64,000 nt of DNA from Cellulomonas sp. C5510 (GCF_019797765.1 NZ_CP081862.1:1922001-1986000); one strand, 5' to 3'; positions 18,050-27,368 are shown, counted from the first letter of the stretch. Made by a program: numbers and translations. Notes: a model not told the origin generated them from the sequence alone.

Positions 18050-19303
18050 GTGCTCACCTGGCCCGCCCCGCAGATCCCGCAGCTCCCCGGCCAGGGAGGG
18101 CCCGTGCGCGTGCGCGACACCTCGAGCGGCGAGCTCGTGGTCGCCGCACCGGGCACGGACGCGACGCTGTACGTGTGCGGCATCACGCCGTACGACGCGA
18201 CGCACCTCGGGCACGCGGCGACGTACGTGGCCTTCGACCTGCTGGTCCGCGCGTGGCTCGACGAGGGCAAGCGTGTCCGCTACGCGTCGAACGTGACGGA
18301 CGTCGACGACCCGCTGCTGGAGCGTGCCGAGGCCACGGGGGTCGACTGGCGGGAGCTCGCGGCGGACCAGACCGCGCTGTACCTGGAGGACATGACCGCC
18401 CTGGGCGTCGTGCCGCCCGACGTGTACACGGGAGCCGTCGAGGCGGTGCCCGACGTGGTGGCCGCGGTCGACGCGCTCGTGGCGGCCGGGGCCGCCTACG
18501 TCGTCGGGGTCCCGGACGCCCACGGCGAGGGCACGGGCGACGTGTACGCGGACCTCTCGGTCGACCCGGCGTTCGGGCGGGTCGCGCGGCTGGACCGGGC
18601 CGCGATGCTCGCGCTGTTCGGCGAGCGGGGCGGCGACCCCGACCGGCCCGGCAAGCGGGACCCGCTCGACCCGCTGCTGTGGCGGGCGGCGCGCCCGGGC
18701 GAGCCGTGCTGGGACGGCGGCGACCTGGGTCGCGGGCGGCCCGGCTGGCACATCGAGTGCGCGGTCATCGCGCGCGACGGCCTGGGCCTGCCGTTCGACG
18801 TGCAGGGCGGCGGGTCGGACCTGCGGTTCCCGCACCACGAGATGAGCACGTCCCACGCCCGGCTGATCGACGCCGGCCACGGGGCGCGGACGCACGTGCA
18901 CACCGGGATGGTGGGCCTGGACGGCGAGAAGATGAGCAAGTCGCTCGGCAACCTCGTGCTGGTGTCGGAGCTGCGCGCCCGGGGCGTGGACGCCATGGCG
19001 GTGCGGCTGGCGATCCTCGACCACCACTACGCCGCGGACTGGGAGTGGACCGAGGACGCGCTGGTCTCCGCGCAGGCGCGCCTGGAGCGGTGGCGCGCCG
19101 CGGTCTCCGGGAACGGCGGGCCCTCGGCGGACGCCACCCTCGCCGCCGTGCGGGCGGCCGTGGCGGACGACCTGGACGCTCCGCGGGCGCTGCGGGCCGT
19201 CGACGCGTGGGCGGACGCCTCGCTCGCGGGTGCCGAGGACGAGCAGGGGGCGCCGGGCGTCGTCGCCCGCGCCGTCAACGCGCTGCTGGGCGTGCGGCTG
19301 TAG
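18050..19303 (+). CDS. mshC: L-cysteine:1D-myo-inositol 2-amino-2-deoxy-alpha-D-glucopyranoside ligase (mycothiol synthesis)
   Basis: 417 residues, related to cysteinyl-tRNA synthetase but short. It carries out the ATP-dependent joining of cysteine to GlcN-Ins, the third step of mycothiol synthesis. Visible motifs: [16 protein letters not shown] (HIGH-like, with a zinc-binding Cys), WHIEC and FPHHE for the remaining zinc site, and KMSKS at residues 294-298. Absence of a tRNA-anticodon domain and the [10 protein letters not shown] form separate it from CysS. GTG 18050 is leaderless. Its presence marks the organism as an actinobacterium. Confidence 0.96.
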   Translation: MLTWPAPQIPQLPGQGGPVRVRDTSSGELVVAAPGTDATLYVCGITPYDATHLGHAATYVAFDLLVRAWLDEGKRVRYASNVTDVDDPLLERAEATGVDWRELAADQTALYLEDMTALGVVPPDVYTGAVEAVPDVVAAVDALVAAGAAYVVGVPDAHGEGTGDVYADLSVDPAFGRVARLDRAAMLALFGERGGDPDRPGKRDPLDPLLWRAARPGEPCWDGGDLGRGRPGWHIECAVIARDGLGLPFDVQGGGSDLRFPHHEMSTSHARLIDAGHGARTHVHTGMVGLDGEKMSKSLGNLVLVSELRARGVDAMAVRLAILDHHYAADWEWTEDALVSAQARLERWRAAVSGNGGPSADATLAAVRAAVADDLDAPRALRAVDAWADASLAGAEDEQGAPGVVARAVNALLGVRL

Positions 19304-19333
19304 CCGCCGACGCCGTCCGGACGGGGACCGGCG

Positions 19334-20197
19334 TCAGCCGCCGATGCCCTTGTCGCGGCGGCGCAGGTAGCGCTCGAACTCCTGGGCGATCGCCTCGCCG
19401 CTCGCCTCGGGGAGCTCCGCGGTGTCCTTGGCCTCCTCCAGCTGGCGGACGTACTCCGCGATCTCGGAGTCCTCGTCCGCGAGCTCGTCGACGCCGGCCT
19501 GCCACGCGGCGGCGTCCTCGGGCAGGTCGCGGAGCGCCACGGTCTCGCCGGTGAGGGCCTCGATGCGGTGCAGCAGAGCGAGCGTGGCCTTGGGCGACGG
19601 CGGGTGCGCGACGTAGTGCGGCACCGCCGCCCACAGCGACACGGTGCGCAGCCCGCGCGCGGCGGCTTCGTGCTGCAGGACGCCGACGATGCCGGTCGGG
19701 CCCTCGTACGAGTTCGCGTCGAGGCCGAGCGCCTCCCGGACGTCCGGGTCCTCGCTCGTGGCGGTGACCGGGATGGGCCGGGTGTGCGGCACGTCCGCCA
19801 GCAGCGCGCCGAGCGTCACGACGGTGGTCGCGCGCAGGCCCTGCGCGATGTCCAGCAGCTCGCCGCAGTAGCGCCGCCACCGCATCGAGGGCTCGATGCC
19901 GTGGACGAGCACGATTCGCCGGCGTGACTGCGGGGCCGTGGCGACGGCGACCGCGGTGCTCGGCCAGGTGATCTCCCGGCGACCGTCGGGGCCCGCGGCG
20001 ATCACGGGTCGGTTGACCTGGAAGTCGTGGTACTCCTCCGGGTCGAGCTCGTCGACCTGCTCCGCGCCCCACACCTCGTGCAGGTGCTCGAGGGCCTGGC
20101 TCGCGGCGGAACCCGCGTCGTTCCAGCCCTCGAAGGCCGCCAGGAGGATCGTCTCCTGCTCGGGGAGCCCCGCGGGGCCGCTCGCCTGCTCGGTCAT
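19334..20197 (-). CDS. PAC2-family protein (proteasome assembly chaperone 2-like fold)
   Basis: 287 residues from ATG 20197. Recognised by ILLAAFEGWNDAGSAAS at the N-terminus, the VLVHGIEPSMRWR block and WAAVPHYVAHPPSPKATLALL. The bacterial PAC2 family is widespread in actinobacteria with no established function; the fold is shared with eukaryotic proteasome assembly chaperones and purine-nucleoside-phosphorylase-like proteins. The C-terminal 60 residues are charged and helical. It converges on mshC, with a CGTCCGGACG palindrome between them. Confidence 0.9.
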   Translation of the reverse strand: MTEQASGPAGLPEQETILLAAFEGWNDAGSAASQALEHLHEVWGAEQVDELDPEEYHDFQVNRPVIAAGPDGRREITWPSTAVAVATAPQSRRRIVLVHGIEPSMRWRRYCGELLDIAQGLRATTVVTLGALLADVPHTRPIPVTATSEDPDVREALGLDANSYEGPTGIVGVLQHEAAARGLRTVSLWAAVPHYVAHPPSPKATLALLHRIEALTGETVALRDLPEDAAAWQAGVDELADEDSEIAEYVRQLEEAKDTAELPEASGEAIAQEFERYLRRRDKGIGG

Positions 20198-20256
20198 CGT
20201 GCCAGCGTAGGACGTGCACGGCCCGGGTGTCGGACCGTGCAGGGAGAATGGACGGT

Positions 20257-21942
20257 GTGCCGTTCGTCCTCGTCGCTGCCGATCCCGAGCGGCCCGGCGG
20301 TGCCGTGCTGCGCGACGTCGCCGGGACCGCCGAGGCCGTCGCCGGCGTGGCCGGTCCCCCGGAACGGGTGGCGGGGCCGGACCTGCCCGCCGCGGTGGCG
20401 GACCGGGAGCGGAGCCGCCCGCGCTGGGTCTGGGACGACACCGAGCACTGGTACCCGGCCCTGCTCGCCGCGGGTGTGCGTGTGGAGCGGGCGCACGACC
20501 TGCGGCTCTGCCACGTCGTGCTGCGGCGCAGCACCCGGTGCGCGGGGACGGCGTTCGCCGACGAGCCGGACGGACCGTGGGACCGCGCCTCGCCGGCGGT
20601 CGAGCAGCCCGACGCCGCCGAGCCCAGCCTGTTCGACGACCTGACGGCCCCGGAGCCGGCGGACGCGCCGGACGTGCCGGGCGAGCTGAGCCGGCAGCTG
20701 CGCGTGCTGGAGGCGTGCGGGGACGACGGCCGGCTCCGGCTGCTGCTCGCTGCCGAGTCGGCCGGTGCGCTGATCGCGGCGGAGATGCGGCACGACGGGC
20801 TCCCGTTCCGCGCGGACGTGCACGACGCCCTGCTGACGCGGCTGCTCGGACCCCGGCCGCGCGACGGCGAGCGCCCGGCACGGCTGGCGGCGCTCGCCGG
20901 CGAGGTCGCGAGGGCGCTGGACCGGCCCGGGCTCAACCCGGACTCCCAGCCCGAGCTGCTGCGGGCGCTGCGCGCGGCCGGGCTGGACGTCGAGTCGACC
21001 CGGACCTCCGAGATCCGTGCGCAGGACCACCCGGTGCGCGAGCCGCTGCTCGAGTACAAGAAGCTCGCCCGGCTGCTGTCCGCGAACGGCTGGGCGTGGA
21101 TGGACCGCTGGGCGCGCGACGGCCGGTTCCGCCCCGACTACGTGCCCGCCGGCGTGGTGACCGGCCGGTGGGCGAGCAGCGGCGGCGGCGCGCTGCAGCT
21201 GCCCGCGGGCATCCGGGCGGCCGTGCGCGCCGACCCGGGGTGGCGACTGGTCGTGGCCGACGCCGCGCAGCTCGAGCCGCGGGTGCTGGCCGCGATGTCG
21301 GGCGACGAGGCGATGGCGGCGGCCGGCCGGCACGCGGACCTGTACGCGGGGGTGGTGGAGGCGGGCACCGTCGCGGACCGGCAGCAGGCCAAGTACGCGA
21401 TGCTCGGGGCGATCTACGGTGCGACGACCGGGGCGAGCGCGGTGCTCATGCCGCAGCTGGCGCGTGCCTATCCGCGCGCCGTCGCGCTGGTCGAGGAGGC
21501 CGCGCGGGCGGGGGAGCGCGGCGAGCAGGTGACGACGTGGCTCGGGCGGTCCTCCCCGCGGCCGTCCGCCGCGTGGCTGGCGGCGCGGCAGGCGGCCTCC
21601 GCGGAGGGTGCGGCGCCGGAGGACGTGCGTGAGGTCCGCCGGCGCGCGCGTGACTGGGGCCGCTTCACGCGGAACTTCGTCGTGCAGGGCACGGCGGCGG
21701 AGTGGGCGCTGTGCTGGATGGCGGAGCTGCGGCGCCGGCTGCGCGAGCTGCCCGGCCGGCCGCACCTGGTGTTCTTCCTGCACGACGAGGTGATGGTGCA
21801 CGCACCGGTGGACGTGGCGGAGCAGGTCGCCGTGATCGTCCGGGAGGCCGCGGTGGAGGCGGGCCGGCTGCTGTTCGGGCCGACGCCGGTCGAGTTCGCC
21901 CTGGACGTTTCGGTGGTGGACACGTACGCGGACGCCGTGTGA
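20257..21942 (+). CDS. DNA polymerase I-like protein (actinobacterial bifunctional 3'-5' exonuclease/polymerase family)
   Basis: About 561 residues: a degenerate N-terminal exonuclease-like region and a family-A polymerase domain, with no 5' nuclease domain. Motif B is visible in KYAMLGAIYGATTG with Lys and Tyr, and motif C in FFLHDEVMVHAP. Motif A reads VADAAQLEPRV, with Ala-Ala replacing the usual Tyr-Ser after the catalytic Asp. Such proteins accompany the normal PolA in actinobacteria; the role is unclear. GTG 20257 has GGGAG ten bases upstream; ATG 20248 is an alternative but sits too close to that site. Confidence 0.86.
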   Translation: MPFVLVAADPERPGGAVLRDVAGTAEAVAGVAGPPERVAGPDLPAAVADRERSRPRWVWDDTEHWYPALLAAGVRVERAHDLRLCHVVLRRSTRCAGTAFADEPDGPWDRASPAVEQPDAAEPSLFDDLTAPEPADAPDVPGELSRQLRVLEACGDDGRLRLLLAAESAGALIAAEMRHDGLPFRADVHDALLTRLLGPRPRDGERPARLAALAGEVARALDRPGLNPDSQPELLRALRAAGLDVESTRTSEIRAQDHPVREPLLEYKKLARLLSANGWAWMDRWARDGRFRPDYVPAGVVTGRWASSGGGALQLPAGIRAAVRADPGWRLVVADAAQLEPRVLAAMSGDEAMAAAGRHADLYAGVVEAGTVADRQQAKYAMLGAIYGATTGASAVLMPQLARAYPRAVALVEEAARAGERGEQVTTWLGRSSPRPSAAWLAARQAASAEGAAPEDVREVRRRARDWGRFTRNFVVQGTAAEWALCWMAELRRRLRELPGRPHLVFFLHDEVMVHAPVDVAEQVAVIVREAAVEAGRLLFGPTPVEFALDVSVVDTYADAV

Positions 21943-21950
21943 CGATGCGG

Positions 21951-21976
21951 AGGTGGGTAGACCGGTCTACCCACCT
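21951..21976. promoter_or_regulatory. perfect 26-bp palindromic operator in front of the TetR gene
   Basis: Thirteen-base arms meet without a spacer; the left arm is AGGTGGGTAGACC and the right arm is its exact complement. It lies 8 bases after the polymerase stop and 25 bases before the TetR start, where an autorepressor would bind. Length and symmetry fit a TetR dimer or pair of dimers. Confidence 0.85.
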
Positions 21977-22001
21977 GTGGCGCGGCGGGCGGAGGCGGGC
22001 G

Positions 22002-22628
22002 ATGGCGGGGACCAGGGACGCGGCGGTCGACGCTGCCGGCCCGACAGCGACCGCCCGGCGACGCCCCGCGCGCGACCGGCTGCTGGCGGCAGCAGCGCGC
22101 CGGTTCTACGCCGACGGCATCGCCGCCACCGGCATCGACGCGATCACCGCCGACGCGGGCGTCGCCAAGATGAGCCTCTACAACAACTTCGCCTCCAAGG
22201 CCGAGCTCGTCGAGGCGTACCTCGTCGCCCGGCACGCGGAGTGGCTCGACCTCTACCGCGCCCGGCTCGCGCAGGCCGGTGACGACCCGCGCGCCGGCGT
22301 GCTCGCGGTCTTCGACGCCTACGCCGACCACGCGCACGCGGGCTACGTCCACGGGTTCCGCGGCTGCGGCCTGCTCAACGCTGCGGCCGAGCTGCCCGTC
22401 GGCGACCCGGGCCGCGCGGCCGTGCGGGCGCACAAGGAGGAGGTCGAGGGCATCGTCGCCGGGCACCTGACCGCGCTGCTCCCGGACGACCCGGCGCGCG
22501 TCGCGGACGTCGCGGAGCACCTCGCGTTCCTGCTCGAGGGGTCGATGGCCCGCGCGGGCCTCGAGGGCGACGACTACCGGCTGGGCCGGGCGCGCGCCCT
22601 GGCGGCGGACCTGCTGGCGGGTCTGTGA
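22002..22628 (+). CDS. TetR/AcrR-family transcriptional regulator
   Basis: 208 residues from ATG 22002, with GGAGG upstream. The N-terminal DNA-binding domain (about 20-65) reads RDRLLAAAARRFYADGIAATGIDAITADAGVAKMSLYNNF, split here by its helix boundaries; the ligand domain ends with LAFLLEGSMARA. It overlaps the EamA gene by GTGA and is preceded by a perfect palindrome, so it most likely represses itself and the exporter. The inducer is probably a substrate of that exporter, which is inference. Confidence 0.93.
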   Translation: MAGTRDAAVDAAGPTATARRRPARDRLLAAAARRFYADGIAATGIDAITADAGVAKMSLYNNFASKAELVEAYLVARHAEWLDLYRARLAQAGDDPRAGVLAVFDAYADHAHAGYVHGFRGCGLLNAAAELPVGDPGRAAVRAHKEEVEGIVAGHLTALLPDDPARVADVAEHLAFLLEGSMARAGLEGDDYRLGRARALAADLLAGL

Positions 22629-23599
22629 CGGGGGCGGTCGCCGCGCGCACGGGGCTCGGGTCCCTCGCCGTGCTGGCGGCCTCCGTGCTGTGGGGGACGA
22701 CCGGGACGGCCGCGACGTTCGCGCCGCAGGTCGGCCCGCTGGCGATCGGCGCCGCGGCGATGGGCGTCGGCGGGCTGCTGCAGGCCGCGCTGGCGGGGCG
22801 GCTGCTGCGCGGGCACGCCGGCGCCCTGCTGGCGCGACGCGGCCTGGTGCTGCTGGGCGGGCTGGCGGTGGCCGTGTACCCGCTGGCGTTCTACTCCTCG
22901 ATGCGGCTGGCCGGCGTCGCGGTCGGCACCGTGGTGTCGCTCGGGTCGGCGCCGCTGGCGTCGGCCCTCGTGGAGCGTGTGGTCGACGGGCGGCGGCTCA
23001 CGCGGCGCTGGTTGCTGGCCGCGGCGGTGGGCCTCACGGGCGTCGTGCTGCTCTGCGCCGCCGAGGCCGTGGCGGCCGGTGAGGCGTCGGCCGGGGCTCC
23101 GGGCGCAGGGGCGTCGGCCGCCGGCGTGGGGCTCGGCCTGGTCGCCGGCGCGACGTACGCCCTCTACTCCTGGGTCGCGCACCGGCTGATGCGCGCCGGG
23201 GTGCCGTCGCGGGCGTCGATGGGTGCCGTGTTCGGCGTGGGCGGCGTCCTGCTGCTGCCGGTGCTGCTGCTGACCGGCGCGCCGCTGGTGGCGTCGTGGC
23301 CGAACGCGGCCGTCGGGGTCTACATGGCGCTGGTGCCGATGTTCACGGGGTACGTGCTGTTCGGGTGGGGGCTCGCGCACGTGCCTGCCAGCACGGCCAC
23401 CACGCTGAGCCTGCTCGAGCCCGCCGTCGCGGCAGTGCTCGCGGTCGTCGTGGTCGGCGAGCGGCTGCCCGCCGCGGGGTGGGCCGGCGTCGCCCTGGTC
23501 GTGGCCTGCCTCGCGGTGCTGACGGTGCCGGGCCGGCCGGTCGCCGCGGGCGCCGCGCGGCGCCTGAGGCAGCGGGGCCTCCTACCCTGGACGACGTGA
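22625..23599 (+). CDS. EamA/DMT-family transporter
   Basis: 324 residues with about ten hydrophobic segments in two EamA repeats, each beginning with a small-residue-rich helix (SVLWGTTGTAA; GATYALYSWVA). The drug/metabolite superfamily exports amino acids, nucleosides or drugs across the inner membrane. The GTG start at 22625 overlaps the TetR stop, implying translational coupling and joint control through the 21951-21976 operator. Substrate unknown. Confidence 0.92.
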   Translation: MTGAVAARTGLGSLAVLAASVLWGTTGTAATFAPQVGPLAIGAAAMGVGGLLQAALAGRLLRGHAGALLARRGLVLLGGLAVAVYPLAFYSSMRLAGVAVGTVVSLGSAPLASALVERVVDGRRLTRRWLLAAAVGLTGVVLLCAAEAVAAGEASAGAPGAGASAAGVGLGLVAGATYALYSWVAHRLMRAGVPSRASMGAVFGVGGVLLLPVLLLTGAPLVASWPNAAVGVYMALVPMFTGYVLFGWGLAHVPASTATTLSLLEPAVAAVLAVVVVGERLPAAGWAGVALVVACLAVLTVPGRPVAAGAARRLRQRGLLPWTT

Positions 23600-24507
23600 C
23601 CGCCACCGCCCTGCCCGACCCCGCGCCGCCGACCGCGCCGCAGGTCCTGGACGCCGTCGCGTGGCGTGCCGCCGCGGACGGCCACGCGGCACGCGCCGAC
23701 GCGCTCACGGCGGCCCACCGCGACCGCCGGGCGCGCGGGGAGCGGCACGCGGTCGAGGACTTCCTGTTCGAGTACTACCCGGCGAAGCCCGCGCAGCTCC
23801 GTCGCTGGCACCCCGGGGGCGGCGTCGCGCTGGCCCCCGGCGCCGACGGCCCCGCGCCGCACGCGGGCTGGCGCTGGTACCGGACCGGCGGCGACGGCGT
23901 CGTCGCGCTGGACCTCGACGCGTTCCTGGCCGACCGCGGCGACACGGTCCGGTACGTGCACGCGCTGCTCTCCGCGACGGCGGCCCGCCCCGCCGCGACG
24001 GGCTGCTTCGGGCTGCACGAGTGGGCGATGGTCTACCGCCAGGACGGCGCGGACCGGCGGCACGCGCTCCCGCTGCGCCTCGGGCCGGCCGGGACGGACG
24101 CGGTCGTCGAGTCGCACCGCATCCGGTGCACCCACCTCGACGCGTTCCGGTTCTTCACGCCGGAGGCGCGCCCCCGCAACGCCACGCAGCCGACCCGGGA
24201 GTCCCAGGTGCGCGACGAGCAGCCCGGGTGCCTGCACGCGAACATGGACCTGTACAAGTGGGCCCTGAAGCTCGGGCCGCTGGTGCCGGGCGCCCTGCTG
24301 CTCGACGCGTTCGAGCTGGCCGCGGAGATCCGCCGCACGGACATGCAGGCCTCGCCGTACGACGTGACGGCGTACGGGCTGGAGCCGGTGGCGATCGAGA
24401 CGCCCGACGGCAAGGCGGAGTACGTGCGGCGGCAGCGCGGCTTCGCCGAGCGGGCGGCGGGGCTCCGGACGGCGCTGGCCGCCGTCGCGGGGGCGGCCGT
24501 CGGCTGA
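23596..24507 (+). CDS. conserved actinobacterial protein, usually labelled 3-methyladenine DNA glycosylase
   Basis: 303 residues. I recognise the conserved blocks EDFLFEYYPAKPAQLRRWHPG, GCFGLHEWAMVYR, IRCTHLDAFRFFTPEA and LHANMDLYKWALKLGP from a family annotated in actinobacteria as 3-methyladenine DNA glycosylase. I see no helix-hairpin-helix glycosylase motif or AlkA/Tag catalytic signature, so the name should be treated with caution. The abundance of conserved His/Asp/Cys would also fit a metal enzyme. GTG 23596 overlaps the EamA stop and lies 7 nt after TACCCT, so it may be coupled, leaderless, or both. Confidence 0.72.
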   Translation: MTATALPDPAPPTAPQVLDAVAWRAAADGHAARADALTAAHRDRRARGERHAVEDFLFEYYPAKPAQLRRWHPGGGVALAPGADGPAPHAGWRWYRTGGDGVVALDLDAFLADRGDTVRYVHALLSATAARPAATGCFGLHEWAMVYRQDGADRRHALPLRLGPAGTDAVVESHRIRCTHLDAFRFFTPEARPRNATQPTRESQVRDEQPGCLHANMDLYKWALKLGPLVPGALLLDAFELAAEIRRTDMQASPYDVTAYGLEPVAIETPDGKAEYVRRQRGFAERAAGLRTALAAVAGAAVG

Positions 24508-24525
24508 TCCGGCCGGCCGCGCGCG

Positions 24526-25719
24526 TCAGGCGATGCGCGACTCGACCAGCGCGTCGACCGCCTCGGGCGCGAGCACGTGGTCGACCGCCATCGCGGACGC
24601 GCCGAGGATGCCGACCTGCGACCGCGCCTGCGACGTGACGATGCGCAGGTGCTGCGTCGCGAGCGGCAGGGAGCGCTGGTAGACGACCTCGCGGATGCCG
24701 GCGATGAGGTGCTCGCCGGCCTCGGCGACGACGCCGCCGATGACGACCAGCGACGGGTTGAGCAGGCTGACGCACGCCGCGAGCACCGAGCCGATCTCCC
24801 GCCCGGCCTGCCGCACGGCGCGGCCCGCGGCGAGGTCGCCGGCCCGGACCAGGGCGACGACGTCGGCGCCGTCGCGCGCGGGCAGCCCGGCGGCGGCGAG
24901 CTGCTCGGCGAGCGCCCGCCCGCTGGCGACCGCCTCGAGGCAGCCGAGGTTCCCGCACCGGCACGGCACGTCCGCCGCGTCGGGCACCGCGATGTGGCCG
25001 ATGTCGCCCGCCGCGCCCTGGGCGCCCCGACGCAGCCGGCCGTCTGAGATGATCCCCGAGCCGATGCCTGTGGCGACCTTGACGAAGAGCATGTCGTCGA
25101 CGTCCGGCCACGCGGAGCGGTGCTCGCCGAGGGCCATGAGGTTCACGTCGTTGTCGACCAGCACCTGCGCCCCGAGCTGCGCCGCGAGGATGCCGGGCAC
25201 GTCGACGTCGTCCCACGCGGGCATGATCGGCGGGTTGATGGGCCGGCCCGTGGAGTGCTCGACGGGTCCCGGCAGGCCGACGCCGACGGAGACGAGGTCC
25301 TCGGGCCGGCGCCCGGCCTGGGCCAGCAGCGCCCGCCCGTGCTCGACCACCCAGCCGAGCACGACGTCCGGCCCGTCGGCGATGGGCAGCGGTGCCTCCG
25401 CCTCGGCCAGCACGGTCGAGGCCAGGTCGGTGACGGCCATGCGGGCGTGGGTGGCGCCGAGGTCGACGGCGAGCACCACCCGGGCGCCGGGCCGGAACGC
25501 GAAGGTGGTCGGGGGGCGGCCGCCGGTGGAGGACGCCTCGCCGGCCGGCGCGATCAGCCCGGCGGCGAGGAGCTGGTCGACCCGGGCGGTGACGGTGGAG
25601 CGTGCCTGGCCGGTGGCGGCGGCGAGGTCGGCGCGGGTGCGCGGCGCGCCGTCGCGCAGCAGCTGGAACAAGTCGCCGGCGCCCGTGTGCCGCTGGGGGA
25701 GCCTCACCACGTCCTGCAT
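24526..25719 (-). CDS. ROK-family transcriptional regulator of the adjacent sugar cassette
   Basis: 397 residues. A winged helix DNA-binding domain (about residues 10-65, RADLAAATGQARSTVTARVDQL) is joined to a ROK kinase-like domain beginning LAVDLGATHARMAV, with the zinc motif CRCGNLGCLE (about 250-260). ROK repressors such as NagC, Mlc and XylR respond to sugars. It is divergent from the ABC transporter operon, so it probably controls that operon. The true effector is unknown. The start ATG 25719 is followed by the N-terminal Gln-Asp-Val helix typical of the family. Confidence 0.93.
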   Translation of the reverse strand: MQDVVRLPQRHTGAGDLFQLLRDGAPRTRADLAAATGQARSTVTARVDQLLAAGLIAPAGEASSTGGRPPTTFAFRPGARVVLAVDLGATHARMAVTDLASTVLAEAEAPLPIADGPDVVLGWVVEHGRALLAQAGRRPEDLVSVGVGLPGPVEHSTGRPINPPIMPAWDDVDVPGILAAQLGAQVLVDNDVNLMALGEHRSAWPDVDDMLFVKVATGIGSGIISDGRLRRGAQGAAGDIGHIAVPDAADVPCRCGNLGCLEAVASGRALAEQLAAAGLPARDGADVVALVRAGDLAAGRAVRQAGREIGSVLAACVSLLNPSLVVIGGVVAEAGEHLIAGIREVVYQRSLPLATQHLRIVTSQARSQVGILGASAMAVDHVLAPEAVDALVESRIA

Positions 25720-25775
25720 GGCGCTTAGTGAACCACGAACCGGCGCCGCTTCTGCGCGTCACGGTTGGGTAACTC

Positions 25776-25828
25776 TGACGGACGACATCGAACTTATGAT
25801 TGACGGACGACAGAAGTACGCCTACGTT
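25776..25828 (+). promoter_or_regulatory. promoter and paired operator repeats of the sugar cassette
   Basis: TTGACG (25800-25805) and TACGTT (25823-25828) are separated by exactly 17 bp, giving a start at about the ATG (25836), i.e. a leaderless message. The 12-base direct repeat TGACGGACGACA occurs at 25776-25787 and 25801-25812; the second copy covers the -35. The repeats are candidate ROK-regulator sites. Confidence 0.65.
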
Positions 25829-25835
25829 CGCTCCC

Positions 25836-27368
25836 ATGGTCAACGAGGACCCTCCGCGGGAGGACCCGCAGCCGCTGCTGCGGATGCGCGGCATCGTCAA
25901 GCAGTTCCCCGGGGCGCGGGCGCTGGACGGCGTCGACCTCGACGTGCTGCCGGGGGAGGTGCACTGCCTGCTCGGGCAGAACGGTGCCGGGAAGTCGACG
26001 CTCATCAAGGTGCTGGCCGGCGCCCACCAGCCCACCGAGGGCGAGGTCCTCGTCGACGGCCAGGTCGTCACGATCCCGCACCCGGTGGCCGCCCTGCGGC
26101 TCGGCATCGCGACGATGTACCAGGAGCTCGACGTGGTCGGCGGCCTCACCGTCGCCGAGAACGTGTTCCTCGGCCACGAGCTCGCCACCGCCGGAGTCTC
26201 CCGGCGGGGCGACGCACGCCGCCGCACCCGCGAGCTGCTCGCCCGCCTCGGCCACCCGGAGATCTCGCCCGGGCAGGAGGTCGGCTCGCTGCCCGCCGCC
26301 GCCCAGCAGGTCGTCTCCATGGCGCGCGCCCTGTCGCACGACGCCCGCGTCATCGTGATGGACGAGCCGTCCGCGGTGCTCGACGCCGACGAGGTGCAGA
26401 ACCTGTTCCGGGTGGTGCGCGAGCTCACGGCGTCCGGCGTGGCCATCGTCTACATCTCGCACCGCATGGAGGAGATCCGCGCGGTCGGCGACCGCATCAC
26501 GGTGCTCAAGGACGGCCGGACGGTCGCCCGCGACCTGCCGGCTCGCGAGACGCCCACCCGGGACCTCATCCGGCTCATGACCGGCCGGGCGGTCGAGTAC
26601 GCGTTCCCGCCCGCGCCCGGGGTCGCGCCCGACGCACCCGTCGTGCTCGACGTGCAGGGGCTCGCGCTGCGGGGCGCGTTCGAGGACGTGACCTTCCAGG
26701 TCCGCGCCGGGGAGATCCTCGGGCTCGCGGGCCTGGTGGGGTCGGGCCGGTCGGAGATCCTGGAGACCGTCTACGGCGCACGCCGGGCGACGGCCGGGAG
26801 CGTCCAGGTCGCCGGCCGGCGACTGCGCCCCGGGACGGTCCCGGCCGCGGTGGCCGCCGGTGTCGGCCTGGCCCCCGAGGAGCGCAAGGCCCAGGGCCTG
26901 CTGCTGGACGAGCCCGTCTACCGGAACATCACGCTCTCGACGTTCGGCCGCTTCGCGCGCGGCGGGCTGCTCGACGAGCGCGCCGAGCGGGCCGCGGCCC
27001 GGGAGCAGGCCGAGGCGCTCGACCTGCGCCCCGCGGGCGTCGACCGCGCCATGCGCACCCTGTCCGGCGGCAACCAGCAGAAGGCGATGCTCGCGCGCTG
27101 GCTGGTCCACGGCTGCCGCGTGCTGCTGCTCGACGAGCCGACCCGCGGGGTGGACGTCGGCGCGCGCGCCGAGATCTACGCCCTCGTGCGCCGGCTCGCC
27201 GACGAGGGCGCGGCCGTCGTGGTCGTCTCCAGCGAGATCCCGGAGGTGCTCGGCCTGGCGGACCGGGTGCTCGTCGTCTCCGAGGGACGGGTCGTCCACG
27301 AGGGCCCCGCCGCCGCCATCGACGAGCACGCCGTGCTCGACCTCGTCATGGAAGGGAGTGCCGCGTGA
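25836..27368 (+). CDS. sugar ABC transporter ATP-binding protein (RbsA/MglA type)
   Basis: 510 residues with two tandem ATPase domains, as in ribose, galactose and xylose importers. The first Walker A is GQNGAGKST (about residues 47-55) with Walker B VIVMDEPSAV. The second domain has the usual degenerate Walker A (GSGRSE) with signature LSGGNQQK and Walker B LLLDEPTRG. It is the first gene of a plus-strand operon. The TTG codon at 25800 is in frame but lies inside the promoter, so ATG 25836 is the start. Confidence 0.95.
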   Translation: MVNEDPPREDPQPLLRMRGIVKQFPGARALDGVDLDVLPGEVHCLLGQNGAGKSTLIKVLAGAHQPTEGEVLVDGQVVTIPHPVAALRLGIATMYQELDVVGGLTVAENVFLGHELATAGVSRRGDARRRTRELLARLGHPEISPGQEVGSLPAAAQQVVSMARALSHDARVIVMDEPSAVLDADEVQNLFRVVRELTASGVAIVYISHRMEEIRAVGDRITVLKDGRTVARDLPARETPTRDLIRLMTGRAVEYAFPPAPGVAPDAPVVLDVQGLALRGAFEDVTFQVRAGEILGLAGLVGSGRSEILETVYGARRATAGSVQVAGRRLRPGTVPAAVAAGVGLAPEERKAQGLLLDEPVYRNITLSTFGRFARGGLLDERAERAAAREQAEALDLRPAGVDRAMRTLSGGNQQKAMLARWLVHGCRVLLLDEPTRGVDVGARAEIYALVRRLADEGAAVVVVSSEIPEVLGLADRVLVVSEGRVVHEGPAAAIDEHAVLDLVMEGSAA

